The notes under the pieces: generated by a model
The model's input: only the letters and a program-made list of their open reading frames with translations
What the model was told of the DNA's origin: nothing
The model's database searches: none
In this document: piece by piece, positions 24,933 to 37,325 of the stretch
Numbering within the stretch: the stretch's first letter is position 1
Layout of the letters: the number at the start of each line of letters is the position of its first letter
Origin: Hydractinia symbiolongicarpus
Taxonomy: Eukaryota; Cnidaria; Hydrozoa; Anthoathecata; Hydractiniidae
DNA: 64,000 bases
Assembly: GCF_029227915.1 (NCBI RefSeq)
Contig: NC_079881.1
Span: 28,311,501 to 28,375,500, forward strand
Direction: 5' to 3'
Program-made: the position numbers and the translations under genes

Positions 24933-24945
24933 CGGGCTTGGCCCG
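24933..24945. other. GC-rich 5-bp inverted repeat CGGGC-TTG-GCCCG
   Basis: The arms CGGGC and GCCCG are exact reverse complements around TTG. The dyad is present wherever the monomer ends CGGGCTTGGCCCG (for example 794-806). Variants ending CAGACTCGG, CAGGCTTGG or GGGCTTGTCC destroy one arm, so it belongs to particular subfamilies and is not universal. Confidence 0.8.
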
Positions 24946-26168
24946 TATAGTCAAAAGTATACAAAGAAAGTACCCAGGGAGTAAACTCATTTCTGAACGA
25001 CTTTTTAAATTATTTCTTCACCACTAAAACGCATGAGACTTGTAGTTTTCAAAAATGTTTTCATTTTTGATGAGACGTTTAATGAAAGAGGTCTAATCGC
25101 CGGCAAACGAAAACCCGCGATTTCCCGCAAATCCCGGGCTTGGCCCGTATAGTCGAATGTATACAAAGAAAGTACCCTGTGAGTAAACTCATTTCCAGAA
25201 CGATTTTTTAAATTATTTTTTCACCACTAAAACGCATGAGACTTGTAGTTTTCAAAAATGTTTTCATTTTTGATGAGACGCTGAATAAAAGATGTTTAAT
25301 TGCCGGCAAACGAAAACCCGCGATTTCCCGTAAATCCCGGGCTTGGCCCGTATAGTCAAAATTATACAAAGAAAGTACCCAGGGAGTAAACTCATTTCCC
25401 GAACGATTTTTTAAATTATTTCTTCACCACTAAAACGCATGAGACTTGTAGTTTTCAAAAATGTTTTCATTTTTGATGAGACGCTGAATAAAAGAAGTTT
25501 AATCGCCGGCAAACGAAAACCTGCGATTTCCCGTAAATCCCAGGCTCGGCCCGTATAGTCAAAAGTATACAAAGAAAGTACCCAGGGAGTAAACTCATTT
25601 CCCGAACGATTTCTTAAATTATTAATTCACCACTAAAACCCATGAGACTTGTAGTTCTTAAAAATGTTTTCATTTTTGATGAGACGCTTAATGAAAGAAG
25701 TTTAATCGCCGGCAAACGAAAACCTGCGATTTCCCGTAAATCCCAGTCTCGGCCCGTATAGTCAAAAGTATACAAAGAAAGTACCCAGGGAGTAAACTCA
25801 TTTCCCGAAAGATTTCTTAAATTTTTTTTTCACCACTAAAGCCCATGAGACTTGTAGTTTTTAAAAATGTTTTCATTTTTGATGAGACGCTTAATGAAAG
25901 AGGTTTAATCGCCGGCAAACGAAAACCCGCGATTTCCCGCAAATCCCGGGCTTGGCCCGTATAGCCGAATGTATACAAAGAAAGTACCCTGTGAGTAAAC
26001 TCATTTCCAGAACGATTTTTTAAATTATTTCTTCACCACTAAAACGCATGAGACTTGTAGTTTTCAAAAATGTTTTCATTTTTGATGAGATGCTTAATAA
26101 AAGAAGTTTAATCGCCGGCAAACGAAAACCTGCGATTTACCGTAAATCCCAGACTCGGCCCGTATAGT

Positions 26169-27587
26169 CAAAAGTATACAAAGAAAGTACCCAGGGAGTA
26201 AACTCATTTCCCGAACGATTTTTTAAATTATCTTTTCACCACTAAAACGCATGAGACTTGCAGTTTTCAAAAATGTTTTCATTTTTGATGAGACGCTTAA
26301 TGAAAGAGGTTTAATCGCCGGCAAACGAAATCCCGCGATTTCCCGTAAATCCCGGGCTTGGCCCGTATAGTTGAATGTATACAAAGAAAGTACCCAAGGA
26401 GTAAACTCATTTCCCGAACGATTTTTTAAATTTTTTTTCACCACTAAAACGCATGAGACTTGTAGTTTTCAAAAATGTTTTCATTTTTGATGAGACGCTT
26501 AATGAAAGAGGTTTAATCGCCGGCAAACGAAAACCCGCGATTTCCCGCAAATCCCGGGCTTGGCCCGTATAGTCGAATGTATACAAAGAAAGTACCCTGT
26601 AAGTAAACTCATTTCCAGAACGATTTTTTAAATTATTTTTTCACCACTAAAACGCATGAGACTTGTAGTTTTCAAAAATGTTTTCATTTTTGATAAGACG
26701 CTGAATAAAAGAAGTTTAATCGCCGGCAAACGAAAACCCGCGATTTCCCGTAAATCCCGGGCTTGGCCCGTATAGTCAAAAGTATACAAAGAAAGTACCC
26801 AGGGAGTAAACTCATTTCCGAACGACTTTTTAAATTATTTCTTCACCACTAAAACGCATGAGACTTGTAGTTTTTAAAAATGTTTTCATTTTTGATGAGA
26901 CGCTGAATAAAAGAAGTTTAATCGCCGGCAAACGAAAACCCGCGATTTCCCGTAAATCCCGGGCTTGGCCCGTATAGTCAAAATTATACAAAGAAAGTAC
27001 CCAGGGAGTAAATTCATTTCCCGAACGATTTTTTAAATTATTTCTTCACCACTAAAACGCATGAGACTTGTAGTTTTCAAAAATGTTTTCATTTTTGATG
27101 AGACGCTAAATAAAAGAAGTTTAATCGCCGGCAAACGAAAACCTGCGATTTCCCGTAAATCCCAGACTCGGCCCGTATAGTCAAAAGTATACAAAGAAAG
27201 TACCCAGGGAGTAAACTCATTTCCCGAACGATTTCTTAAATTATTATTTCACCACTAAAGCCCATGAGACTTGTAGTTTTTAAAAATGTTTTCATTTTTG
27301 ATGAGACGCTTAATGAAAGAGGTTTAATCGCCGGCAAACGAAAACCTGCGATTTCCCGTAAATCCCAGACTCGGCCCGTATAGTCAAAAGTATACAAAGA
27401 AAGTACCCAGGGAGTAAACTCATTTCCCGAACGATTTTTTAAATTATTTTTTCACCACTAAAACGCATAAGATTTTTAGTTTTCGAAAATGTTTTCATTT
27501 TTGATGAGACGCTGAATAAAAGAAGTTTAATCGCCGGCAAACGAAAACCAGCGATTTCCCGTAAATCCCGGGCTTGGCCCGTATAGT
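26169..27587. repeat. P-led unit running into the A-B series
   Basis: Starts with the P and T8 monomers as before, then monomers with TTCCGAACGACTTTTT (26816) and cAAAATTATAC. It ends with a monomer (27385) having CATAAGATTTTTAGTTTTCG and CCAGCG that directly precedes the type A monomer at 27588. Confidence 0.65.
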
Positions 27588-28600
27588 TGAATGTATATAA
27601 AGAAAGTACCCAAGGAGTAAACTTATTTCCCGAACGATTTTTCAAATTATTTGTTCACCACTACAATGAATGAGACTTGTAGTTTTCAAAAATGTTTTCA
27701 TTTTTAATGAGACGCTTAATGAAAGAGGTTTAATCGCCGGCAAACGAAAACCCGCGATTTCCCGTAAATCCCGGGCTTGTCCCGTATAGTCGAATGTATA
27801 CAAAGAAAGTACCCTGTGAGTAAACTTATTTCCAGAACGATTTTTTAAATTATCTTTTCACCACTAAATCGCATGAGACTTGTAGTTTTTAAAAATGTTT
27901 TCATTTTTGATAAGACGCTGAATAAAAGAAGTTTAATCGCTGTCAAACGAAAACCTGCGATTTCCCGTAGATCCCGGGCTTGGCCCGTATAGTCAAAAGT
28001 ATACAAAGAAAGTACCCAGGGAGTAAACTCATTTCCGAACGATTTTTTAAATTATTTCTTCACCACTAAAACGCATAAGACTTGTAGTTTTTAAAAATGT
28101 TTTCATTTTTGATGAGACGCTGAATAAAAGAAGTTTAATCGCCGGCAAACGAAAACCCGCGATTTCCCGTAAATCCCAGACTCGGCCCGTATAGTCAAAA
28201 GTATACAAAGAAAGTACCCAGGGAGTAAACTCATTTCCCGAACGATTTCTTAAATTATTATTTCACCACTAAAGCCCATGAGACTTGTAGTTTTTAAAAT
28301 GTTTTCATTTTTGATGAGACGCTTAATGAAAGAGGTTTAATCGCCGGCAAACGAAAACCCGCGATTTCCCGCAAATCCCGGGCTTGGCCCGTATAGCCGA
28401 ATGTATACAAAGAAAGTACCCTGTGAGTAAACTCATTTCCAGAACGATTTTTTAAATTATTTTTTCACCACTAAAACGCATAAGATTTTTAGTTTTCGAA
28501 AATGTTTTCATTTTTGATGAGACGCTGAATAAAAGAAGTTTAATCGCCGGCAAACGAAAACCAGCGATTTCCCGTAAATCCCGGGCTTGGCCCGTATAGT
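27588..28600. repeat. 1013-bp five-monomer A-led unit, copy 1
   Basis: Type A at 27588, type B at 27791, then a monomer with GCTGTCAAACG and CCCGTAGATCC, an AAGCCCATGAG monomer and a ccGAATG monomer with TAGTTTTCG. The GCTGTC and GTAGAT changes are shared with copy 2. Confidence 0.8.
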
Positions 28601-29613
28601 TGAATGTATATAAAGAAAGTACCCAAGGAGTAAACTTATTTCCCGAACGATTTTTCAAATTATTTGTTCACCACTACAACGAATGAGACTTGTAGTTTTC
28701 AAAAATGTTTTCATTTTTAATGAGACGCTTAATGAAAGAGGTTTAATCGCCGGCAAACGAAAACCCGCGATTTCCCGTAAATCCCGGGCTTGTCCCGTAT
28801 AGTCGAATGTATACAAAGAAAGTACCCTGTGAGTAAACTTATTTCCAGAACGATTTTTTAAATTATCTTTTCACCACTAAATCGCATGAGACTTGTAGTT
28901 TTTAAAAATGTTTTCATTTTTGATAAGACGCTGAATAAAAGAAGTTTAATCGCTGTCAAACGAAAACCTGCGATTTCCCGTAGAACCCGGGCTTGGCCCG
29001 TATAGTCAAAAGTATACAAAGAAAGTACCCAGGGAGTAAACTCATTTCCGAACGATTTTTTAAATTATTTCTTCACCACTAAAACGCATGAGACTTGTAG
29101 TTTTTAAAATGTTTTCATTTTTGATGAGACGCTTAATGAAAGAGGTTTAATCGCCGGCAAACGAAAACCCGCGATTTCCCGCAAATCCCGGGCTTGGCCC
29201 GTATAGCCGAATGTATACAAAGAAAGTACCCTGTGAGTAAACTCATTTCCAGAACGATTTTTTAAATTATTTTTTCACCACTAAAACGCATAAGATTTTT
29301 AGTTTTCAAAAATGTTTTCATTTTGGATGAGACGCTGAATAATAGAAGTTTAATCGCCGGCAAACGAAAACCCGCGATTTCCCGTAAATCCCAGGCTTGG
29401 CCCGTATAGTCAAAAGTATACAAAGAAAGTACCCAGGGAGTAAACTCATTTTCCGAACGATTTTTTAAATTATTTTTTCACCACTAAAACGCATGAGACT
29501 TGTAGTTTTCAAACTTGTTTTCATTTTTGATGAGACGCTGAATAAAAGAAGTTTAATCGCCGGCAAACGAAAACCAGCGATTTCCCGTAAATCCCGGGCT
29601 TGGCCCGTATAGT
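28601..29613. repeat. 1013-bp five-monomer A-led unit, copy 2
   Basis: Starts with the same A and B monomers 1013 bp later, again followed by GCTGTC and GTAGA. The AAGCCCATGAG monomer is fused into its neighbour, and a CAAACTTG monomer (29411) is added at the end, so the length is equal but the order differs from copy 1. Confidence 0.75.
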
Positions 29614-30425
29614 TGAATGTATATAAAGAAAGTACCCAAGGAGTAAACTTATTTCCCGAACGATTTTTTAAATTATTTGTTCACCACTACAACGAATGAG
29701 ACTTGTAGTTTTCAAAAATGTTTTCATTGCTAATGAGACGCTTAATGAAAGAGGTTTAATCGCCGGCAAACGAAAACCCGCGATTTCCCGTAAATCCCGG
29801 GCTTGTCCCGTATAGTCGAATGTATACAAAGAAAGTACCCTGTGAGTAAACTTATTTCCAGAACGATTTTTTAAATTATCTTTTCACCACTAAATCGCAT
29901 GAGACTTGTAGTTTGCAAAAATAATTTTATTTTTGATAAGACGCTGAATAAAAGAAGTTTAATCGCCGTCAAACGAAAACCTGCGATTTCCCGTAGATCC
30001 CAGACTCGGCACGTATAGTCAAAAGTATACAAAGAAAGTACCCAGGGAGTAAAATCATTTCCCGAACGATTTTTTAAATTATTATTTCACCACTAAATCC
30101 CGTGAGACTTGTAGTTTTTAAAAATGTTTTCATTTTTGATGAGACGCTTAATGAAAGAGGTTTAATCGCCAGCAAACGAAAACTCGCGATTTCCCGCAAA
30201 TCCCGGGCTTGGCCAGTATAGTCGAATGTATACAAAGAAAGTACCCTGTGAGTAAACTCATTTCCAGAACGATTTTTTAATTTATTTTTTCACCACTAAA
30301 ACGATTAAGACTTGTAGTTTTCAAAAATGTTTTCATTTTTGATGAGACGCTGAATAAAAGAAGTTTAATCGCCGGCAAAAGAAAACCCGCGATTTCCCGT
30401 AAATCCCGGGCTTGGCCCGTATAGT
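29614..30425. repeat. Third A-B start, four monomers, diverged
   Basis: Type A at 29614 with a private CATTGCTAATGAG. Type B follows with AATAATTTTATTTTTG and GGCACGTATAG, then AATCCCGTGAG, then the first ACGATTAAGAC monomer (30223). The AATAATTTT and GCACG changes recur at 35.5-36.5 kb. Confidence 0.7.
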
Positions 30426-31237
30426 CAAAAACATACAAAGAAAGTACCCAGGTAGTAAACTCATTTTCCGAACGATTTTTTAAATTATTTCTTCACCACT
30501 AAAACGCATGAGACTTGTAGTTTCCAAAAATGTTTTCATTTTTGATGAGACGCTGAATAAAAGAAGTTTAATCGCCGGCAAACGAAAACCTGCGATTTCC
30601 CGTAAATCCCAGACTCGGCCCGTATAGTCAAAAGTATACAAAGAAAGTACCCAGGGAGTAAACTCATTTCCCGAACGATTTTTTAAATTATTTCTTCACC
30701 ACTAAAACGCATGAGACTTGTAGTTTTCAAAAATGTTTTCATTTTTGATGAGATGCTTAATAAAAGAAGTTTAATCGCCGGCAAACGAAAACCTGCGATT
30801 TACCGTAAATCCCAGACTCGGCCCGTATAGTCAAAAGTATACAAAGAAAGTACCCAGGGAGTAAACTCATTTCCCGAACGATTTTTTAAATTATCTTTTC
30901 ACCACTAAAACGATTAAGACTTGTAGTTTTCAAAAATGTTTTCATTTTTGATGAGACGCTGAATAAAAGAAGTTTAATCGCCGGCAAAAGAAAACCCGCG
31001 ATTTCCCGTAAATCCCGGGCTTGGCCCGTATAGTCAAAAACATACAAAGAAAGTACCCAGGGAGTAAACTCATTTTCCGAACGATTTTTTAAATTATTTC
31101 TTCACCACTAAAACGCATGAGACTTGTAGTTTTCAAAAATGTTTTCATTTTTGATGAGACGCTGAATAAAAGAAGTTTAATCGCCGGCAAACGAAAACCT
31201 GCGATTTCCCGTAAATCCCAGACTCGGCCCGTATAGT
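30426..31237. repeat. 609-bp trimer, repeated
   Basis: The private start cAAAAACATAC occurs at 30426 and 31035, and ACGATTAAGA occurs at 30301 and 30910; both are exactly 609 bp apart (three monomers). The second copy continues only partly. Confidence 0.8.
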
Positions 31238-32455
31238 CAAAAGTATACAAAGAAAGTACCCAGGGAGTAAACTCATTTCCCGAACGATTTTTTAAATTAT
31301 CTTTTCACCACTAAAACGCAAGAGACTTGCAGTTTTCAAAAATGTTTTCATTTTTGATGAGACGCTTAATGAAAGAGGTTTAATCGCCGGCAAACGAAAA
31401 CCCGCGATTTCCCGCAAATCCCGGGCTTGGCCCGTATAGTCGAATGTATACAAAGAAAGTACCCTGTGAGTAAACTCATTTCCAGAACGATTTTTTAAAT
31501 TATTTTTTCACCACTAAAACGCATGAGACTTGTAGTTTTCAAAAATGTTTTCATTTTTGAGGAGACGCTGAATAAAAGAAGTTTAATCGTCGGCAAACGA
31601 AAACCCGCGATTTCCCGTAAATCCCGGGCTTGGCCCGTATAGTCAAAATTATACAAAGAAAGTACCCAGGGAGTAAACTCATTTCCCGAACGATTTTTTA
31701 AATTATTTCTTCACCACTAAAACGCATGAGACTTGTAGTTTTCAAAAATGTTTTCATTTTTGATGAGACGCTGAATAAAAGAAGTTTAATCGCCGGCAAA
31801 CGAAAACCTGCGATTTCCCGTAAATCCCAGGCTCGGCCCGTATAGTCAAAAGTATACAAAGAAAGTACCCAGGTAGTAAACTCATTTCCCGAACGATTTC
31901 TTAAAATATTAATTCACCACTAAAGCCCATGAGACTTGTAGTTTTTAAAAATGTTTTCATTTTTGATGAGACGCTTAATGAAAGAAGTTTAATCGCCGGC
32001 AAACGAAAACCTGCGATTTCCCGTAAATCCCAGACTCGGCCCGTATAGTCAAAAGTATACAAAGAAAGTACCCAGGGAGTAAACTCATTTCCCGAACGAT
32101 TTCTTAAATTTTTTTTTCACCACTAAAGCCCATGAGACTTGTAGTTTTTAAAAATGTTTTCATTTTTGATGAGACGCTTAATGAAAGAGGTTTAATCGCC
32201 GGCAAACGAAAACCCGCGATTTCCCGCAAATCCCGGGCTTGGCCCGTATAGCCGAATGTATACAAAGAAAGTACCCTGTGAGTAAACTCATTTCCAGAAC
32301 GATTTTTTAAATTATTTCTTCACCACTAAAACGCATGAGACTTGTAGTTTTCAAAAATGTTTTCATTTTTGATGAGATGCTTAATAAAAGAAGTTTAATC
32401 GCCGGCAAACGAAAACCTGCGATTTACCGTAAATCCCAGACTCGGCCCGTATAGT
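31238..32455. repeat. Six monomers with the ATTAATTCACC cassette
   Basis: Contains CGCAAGAGAC (31317), a monomer with GAGGAGACG, cAAAATTATAC, the cassette ATTAATTCACC, then AAGCCCATGAG and ccGAATG. This is the same order seen at 20.7, 23.6 and 25.6 kb, now about 6.3 kb away, so the cassette spread as a block. Confidence 0.65.
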
Positions 32456-33875
32456 CAAAAGTATACAAAGAAAGTACCCAGGGAGTAAACTCATTTCCCG
32501 AACGATTTTTTAAATTATCTTTTCACCACTAAAACGCATGAGACTTGCAGTTTTCAAAAATGTTTTCATTTTTGATGAGACGCTTAATGAAAGAGGTTTA
32601 ATCGCCTGCAAACGAAATCCTGCGATTTCCCGTAAATCCCGGGCTTGGCCCGTATAGTTGAATGTATACAAAGAAAGTACCCAAGGAGTAAACTCATTTC
32701 CCGAACGATTTTTTAAATTATTTTTTTACCACTAAAACGCATGAGACTTGCAGTTTTCAAAAATGTTTTCATTTTTGATAAGACGCTGAATAAAAGAAGT
32801 TTAATCTCCGGCAAACGAAAACCCGCGATTTCCCGTAAATCCCGGGCTTGGCCCGTATAGTCAAAAGTATACAAAGAAAGTACCCAGGGAGTAAACTCAT
32901 TTCCGAACGACTTTTTAAATTATTTCTTCACCACTAAAACGCATGAGACTTGTAGTTTTTAAAAATGTTTTCATTTTTGATGAGACGCTGAATAAAAGAA
33001 GTTTAATCGCCGGCAAACGAAAACCCGCGATTTCCCGTAAATCCCGGGCTTGGCCCGTATAGTCAAAATTATACAAAGAAAGTACCCAGGGAGTAAACTC
33101 ATTTCCCGAACGATTTTTTAAATTATTTCTTCACCACTAAAACGCATGAGACTTGTAGTTTTCAAAAATGTTTTCATTTTTGATGAGACGCTGAATAAAA
33201 GAAGTTTAATCGCCGGCAAACGAAAACCTGCGATTTCCCGTAAATCCCAGACTCGGCCCGTATAGTCAAAAGTATACAAAGAAAGTACCCAGGGAGTAAA
33301 CTCATTTCCCGAACGATTTCTTAAATTATTATTTCACCACTAAAGCCCATGAGACTTGTAGTTTTTAAAAATGTTTTGATTTTTGATGAGACGCTTAATG
33401 AAAGAGGTTTAATTGCCGGCAAACGAAAACCCGCGATTTCCCGCAAATCCCGGGCTTGGCCCGTATAGCCGAATGTATACAAAGAAAGTACCCTGTGAGT
33501 AAACTCATTTCCAGAACGATTTTTTAAATTATTTTTTCACCACTAAAACGCATAAGATTTTTAGTTTTCAAAAATATTTTCATTTTGGATGAGACGCTGA
33601 ATAAAAGAAGTTTAATCGCCGGCAAACAAAAACCCGCGATTTCCCGTAAATCCCAGGCTTGGCCCGTATAGTCAAAAGTATACAAAGAAAGTACCCAGGG
33701 AGTAAACTCATTTTCCGAACGATTTTTTAAATTATTTTTTCACCACTAAAACGCATGAGACTTGTAGTTTTCAAAAATGTTTTCATTTTTGATGAGATGC
33801 TTAATAAAAGAAGTTTAATCGCCGGCAAACGAAAACCTGCGATTTACCGTAAATCCCAGACTCGGCCCGTATAGT
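32456..33875. repeat. 1420-bp seven-monomer HOR, copy 1
   Basis: Diagnostic changes are TTTAATCTCCGG, TTCCGAACGACTTTTT (32901), ATGTTTTGATTTTTG (33371), GGTTTAATTGCC and CATTTTGGATGAG (33581). All recur 1420 bp later. The seventh monomer ends with the GATTTACCG form, unlike copy 2. Confidence 0.9.
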
Positions 33876-35295
33876 CAAAAGTATACAAAGAAAGTACCCA
33901 GGGAGTAAACTTATTTCCCGAACGATTTTTTAAATTATCTTTTCACCACTAAAACGCATGAGACTTGCAGTTTTCAAAAATGTTTTCATTTTTGATGAGA
34001 CGCTTAATGAAAGAGGTTTAATCGCCGGCAAACGAAATCCCGCGATTTCCCGTAAATCCCGGGCTTGGCCCGTATAGTTGAATGTATACAAAGAAAGTAC
34101 CCAAGGAGTAAACTCATTTCCCGAACGATTTTTTAAATTATTTTTTTACCACTAAAACGCATGAGACTTGTAGTTTTCAAAAATGTTTTCATTTTTGATA
34201 AGACGCTGAATAAAAGAAGTTTAATCTCCGGCAAACGAAAACCCGCGATTTCCCGTAAATCCCGGGCTTGGCCCGTATAGTCAAAAGTATACAAAGAAAG
34301 TACCCAGGGAGTAAACTCATTTCCGAACGACTTTTTAAATTATTTCTTCACCACTAAAACGCATGAGACTTGTAGTTTTTAAAAATGTTTTCATTTTTGA
34401 TGAGACGCTGAATAAAAGAAGTTTAATCGCCGGCAAACGAAAACCCGCGATTTCCCGTAAATCCCGGGCTTGGCCCGTATAGTCAAAATTATACAAAGAA
34501 AGTACCCAGGGAGTAAACTCATTTCCCGAACGATTTTTTAAATTATTTCTTCACCACTAAAACGCATGAGACTTGTAGTTTTCAAAAATGTTTTCATTTT
34601 TGATGAGACGCTGAATAAAAGAAGTTTAATCGCCGGCAAACGAAAACCTGCGATTTCCCGTAAATCCCAGACTCGGCCCGTATAGTCAAAAGTATACAAA
34701 GAAAGTACCCAGGGAGTAAACTCATTTCCCGAACGATTTCTTAAATTATTATTTCACCACTAAAGCCCATGAGACTTGTAGTTTTTAAAAATGTTTTGAT
34801 TTTTGATGAGACGCTTAATGAAAGAGGTTTAATTGCCGGCAAACGAAAACCCGCGATTTCCCGCAAATCCCGGGCTTGGCCCGTATAGCCGAATGTATAC
34901 AAAGAAAGTACCCTGTGAGTAAACTCATTTCCAGAACGATTTTTTAAATTATTTTTTCACCACTAAAACGCATAAGATTTTTAGTTTTCAAAAATATTTT
35001 CATTTTGGATGAGACGCTGAATAAAAGAAGTTTAATCGCCGGCAAACAAAAACCCGCGATTTCCCGTAAATCCCAGGCTTGGCCCGTATAGTCAAAAGTA
35101 TACAAAGAAAGTACCCAGGGAGTAAACTCATTTTCCGAACGATTTTTTAAATTATTTTTTCACCACTAAAACGCATGAGACTTGTAGTTTTCAAACTTGT
35201 TTTCATTTTTGATGAGACGCTGAATAAAAGAAGTTTAATCGCTCACAAACGAAAACCAGCGATTTCCCGTAAATCCCGGGCTTGGCCGGTATAGT
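33876..35295. repeat. 1420-bp seven-monomer HOR, copy 2
   Basis: Six monomers repeat copy 1 with its private changes. The seventh (35094) differs: it has CAAACTTG, GCTCACAAACG and CCAGCG, and leads into the type A monomer. The seventh monomer is therefore a recombination breakpoint. Confidence 0.9.
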
Positions 35296-36107
35296 TGAAT
35301 GTATATAAAGAAAGTACCCAAGGAGTAAACTTATTTCCCGAACGATTTTTTAAATTATTTGTTCACCACTACAACGAATGAGACTTGTAGTTTTCAAAAA
35401 TGTTTTCATTTCTAATGAGACGCTTAATGAAAGAGGTTTAATCGCCGGCAAACGAAAACCCGCGATTTCCCGTAAATCCCGGGCTTGTCCCGTATAGTCG
35501 AATGTATACAAAGAAAGTACCCTGTGAGTAAACTTATTTCCAGAACGATTTTTTAAATTATCTTTTCACCACTAAATCGCATGAGACTTGTAGTTTTCAA
35601 AAATAATTTTATTTTTGATAAGACGCTGAATAAGAGAAGTTTAATCGCCGTCAAACGAAAACCTGCGATTTCCCGTAGATCCCAGACTCGGCACGTATAG
35701 TCAAAAGTATACAAAGAAAGTACCCAGGGAGTAAAATCATTTCCCGAACGATTTTTTAAATTATTATTTCACCACTAAAACCCGTGAGACTTGTAGTTTT
35801 TAAAAATGTTTTCATTTTTGATGAGACGCTTAATGAAAGAGGTTTAATCGCCAGCAAACGAAAACTCGCGATTTCCCGCAAATCCCAGGCTTGGCCCGTA
35901 TAGTCAAAAGTATACAAAGAAAGTACCCAGGGAGTAAACTCATTTTCCGAACGATTTTTTAAATTATTTTTTCACCACTAAAACGCATGAGACTTGTAGT
36001 TTTCAAACTTGTTTTCATTTTTGATGAGACGCTGAATAAAAGAAGTTTAATCGCTGGCAAACGAAAACCAGCGATTTCCCGTAAATCCCGGGCTTGGCCC
36101 GTATAGT
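35296..36107. repeat. 812-bp A-led four-monomer HOR (third series), copy 1
   Basis: Type A (35296, with CATTTCTAATGAG), type B (35499, with AATAATTTTATTTTTG and GTAGATCCC), AAACCCGTGAG (35702) and CAAACTTG with CCAGCG (35905). The order resembles the first 812-bp unit at the left edge, with additional changes. Confidence 0.85.
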
Positions 36108-36919
36108 TGAATGTATATAAAGAAAGTACCCAAGGAGTAAACTTATTTCCCGAACGATTTTTTAAATTATTTGTTCACCACTACAACGAATGAGACTTGT
36201 AGTTTTCAAAAATGTTTTCATTTCTAATGAGACGCTTAATGAAAGAGGTTTAATCGCCGGCAAACGAAAACCCGCGATTTCCCGTAAATCCCGGGCTTGT
36301 CCCGTATAGTCGAATGTATACAAAGAAAGTACCCTGTGAGTAAACTTATTTCCAGAACGATTTTTTAAATTATCTTTTCACCACTAAATCGCATGAGACT
36401 TGTAGTTTTCAAAAATAATTTTATTTTTGATAAGACGCTGAATAAAAGAAGTTTAATCGCCGTCAAACGAAAACCTGCGATTTCCCGTAGATCCCAGACT
36501 CGGCACGTATAGTCAAAAGTATACAAAGAAAGTACCCAGGGAGTAAAATCATTTCCCGAACGATTTTTTAAATTATTATTTCACCACTAAAGCCCGTGAG
36601 ACTTGTAGTTTTTAAAAATGTTTTCATTTTTGATGAGACGCTTAATGAAAGAGGTTTAATCGCCAGCAAACGAAAACTCGCGATTTCCCGTAAATCCCGG
36701 ACTCGGCCCGTATAGTCAAAAGTATACAAAGAAAGTACCCTGTGAGTAAACTCATTTTCAGAACGATTTTTTAAATTATTTTTTCACCACTGAAACGCAT
36801 AAGACTTGTAGTTTTTAAAAATGTTTTCATTTTTGATGAGACGCTTCATGAAAGAGGTTTAATCGACGGCAAACGAAAACTCGCGATTTCCCGCAAATCC
36901 CGGGCTTGGCCCGTATAGT
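36108..36919. repeat. 812-bp A-led four-monomer HOR (third series), copy 2
   Basis: The A, B and CCCGTGAG monomers repeat copy 1 exactly 812 bp later. The fourth (36717) is replaced by a monomer with TTTTCAGAACG and CACTGAAACGC. This is the last type A monomer seen in the window. Confidence 0.8.
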
Positions 36920-37325
36920 CGAATGTATACAAAGAAAGTACCCTGCGAGTAAACTCATTTCCAGAACGATTTTTTAAATTATTTTTTCACCACTAAAACG
37001 ATTAAGACTTGTAGTTTTCAAAAATGTTTTCATTTTTGATGAGACGCTGAATAAAAGAAGTTTAATCGCCGGCAAAAGAAAACCCGCGATTTCCCGTAAA
37101 TCCCGGGCTTGGCCCTTATAGTCAAAAGCATACAAAGAAAGTACCCAGGGAGTAAACTCATTTCCCGAACGATTTTTTAAATTATTTTTTCACCACTAAA
37201 ACGCATGAGACTTGTAGTTTTCAAAAATGTTTTCATTTCTGATGACACGCTGAATAAAAGAAGTTTAATCGCCGGCAAACGAAAACCTGCGATTTCCCGT
37301 AAATCCCAGATTTGGCCCGTATAGT
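36920..37325. repeat. Boundary dimer between left and right variant sets
   Basis: Two monomers: one with CCCTGCGAG and ACGATTAAGAC, the other with cAAAAGCATAC and GATGACACGC. Right of here the variants GGACTCGG, GCCCTTATAG and the shortened monomers become common. Confidence 0.6.

Larger units (their letters stand above)
24912..24945. other. Four helically spaced CCCG tetramers
   Basis: CCCG starts at 24912, 24922, 24931 and 24942, giving spacings of 10, 9 and 11 bp, about one helical turn each. All four would lie on roughly the same face of the helix. Another CCCG (TTTCCCGAACG) often occurs near position 43 of the monomer. Subfamilies lose the first (CCTG) or the third (CCCAGAC). A role as a protein-binding cluster is inference only. 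Confidence 0.7.
24749..24951 (+). repeat. Reference 203-bp monomer close to consensus
   Basis: This copy is used to place the internal motifs. Its order is: a GTATAC hexamer with a purine-rich stretch; AGTAAACTCATTTCC; two T6 runs (24799-24804, 24811-24816); CACCACTAAAACGCATGAG; the 9-bp dyad (24847-24868); GAGACGCTGAATAAAAG; CGCCGGCAAACG; and a GC-richer end with four CCCG tetramers (24912-24945). A hand count of the consensus gives 78 G+C in 203 bp and 13 CpG. It contains palindromic hexamers GTATAC, GCCGGC and CCCGGG. The most variable parts between monomers are the tetramer after GTACCC, the T tracts and the end (CGGGCTTGG, CAGACTCGG, GGACTCGG and similar). Confidence 0.9.
24344..26168. 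repeat. 1825-bp nine-monomer unit led by a P monomer
   Basis: Same order as the preceding twelve-monomer unit but three monomers shorter. The ATTAATTCACC cassette is at 25620, 2028 bp after its predecessor. The shortening fits unequal exchange by whole monomers. Confidence 0.75.
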
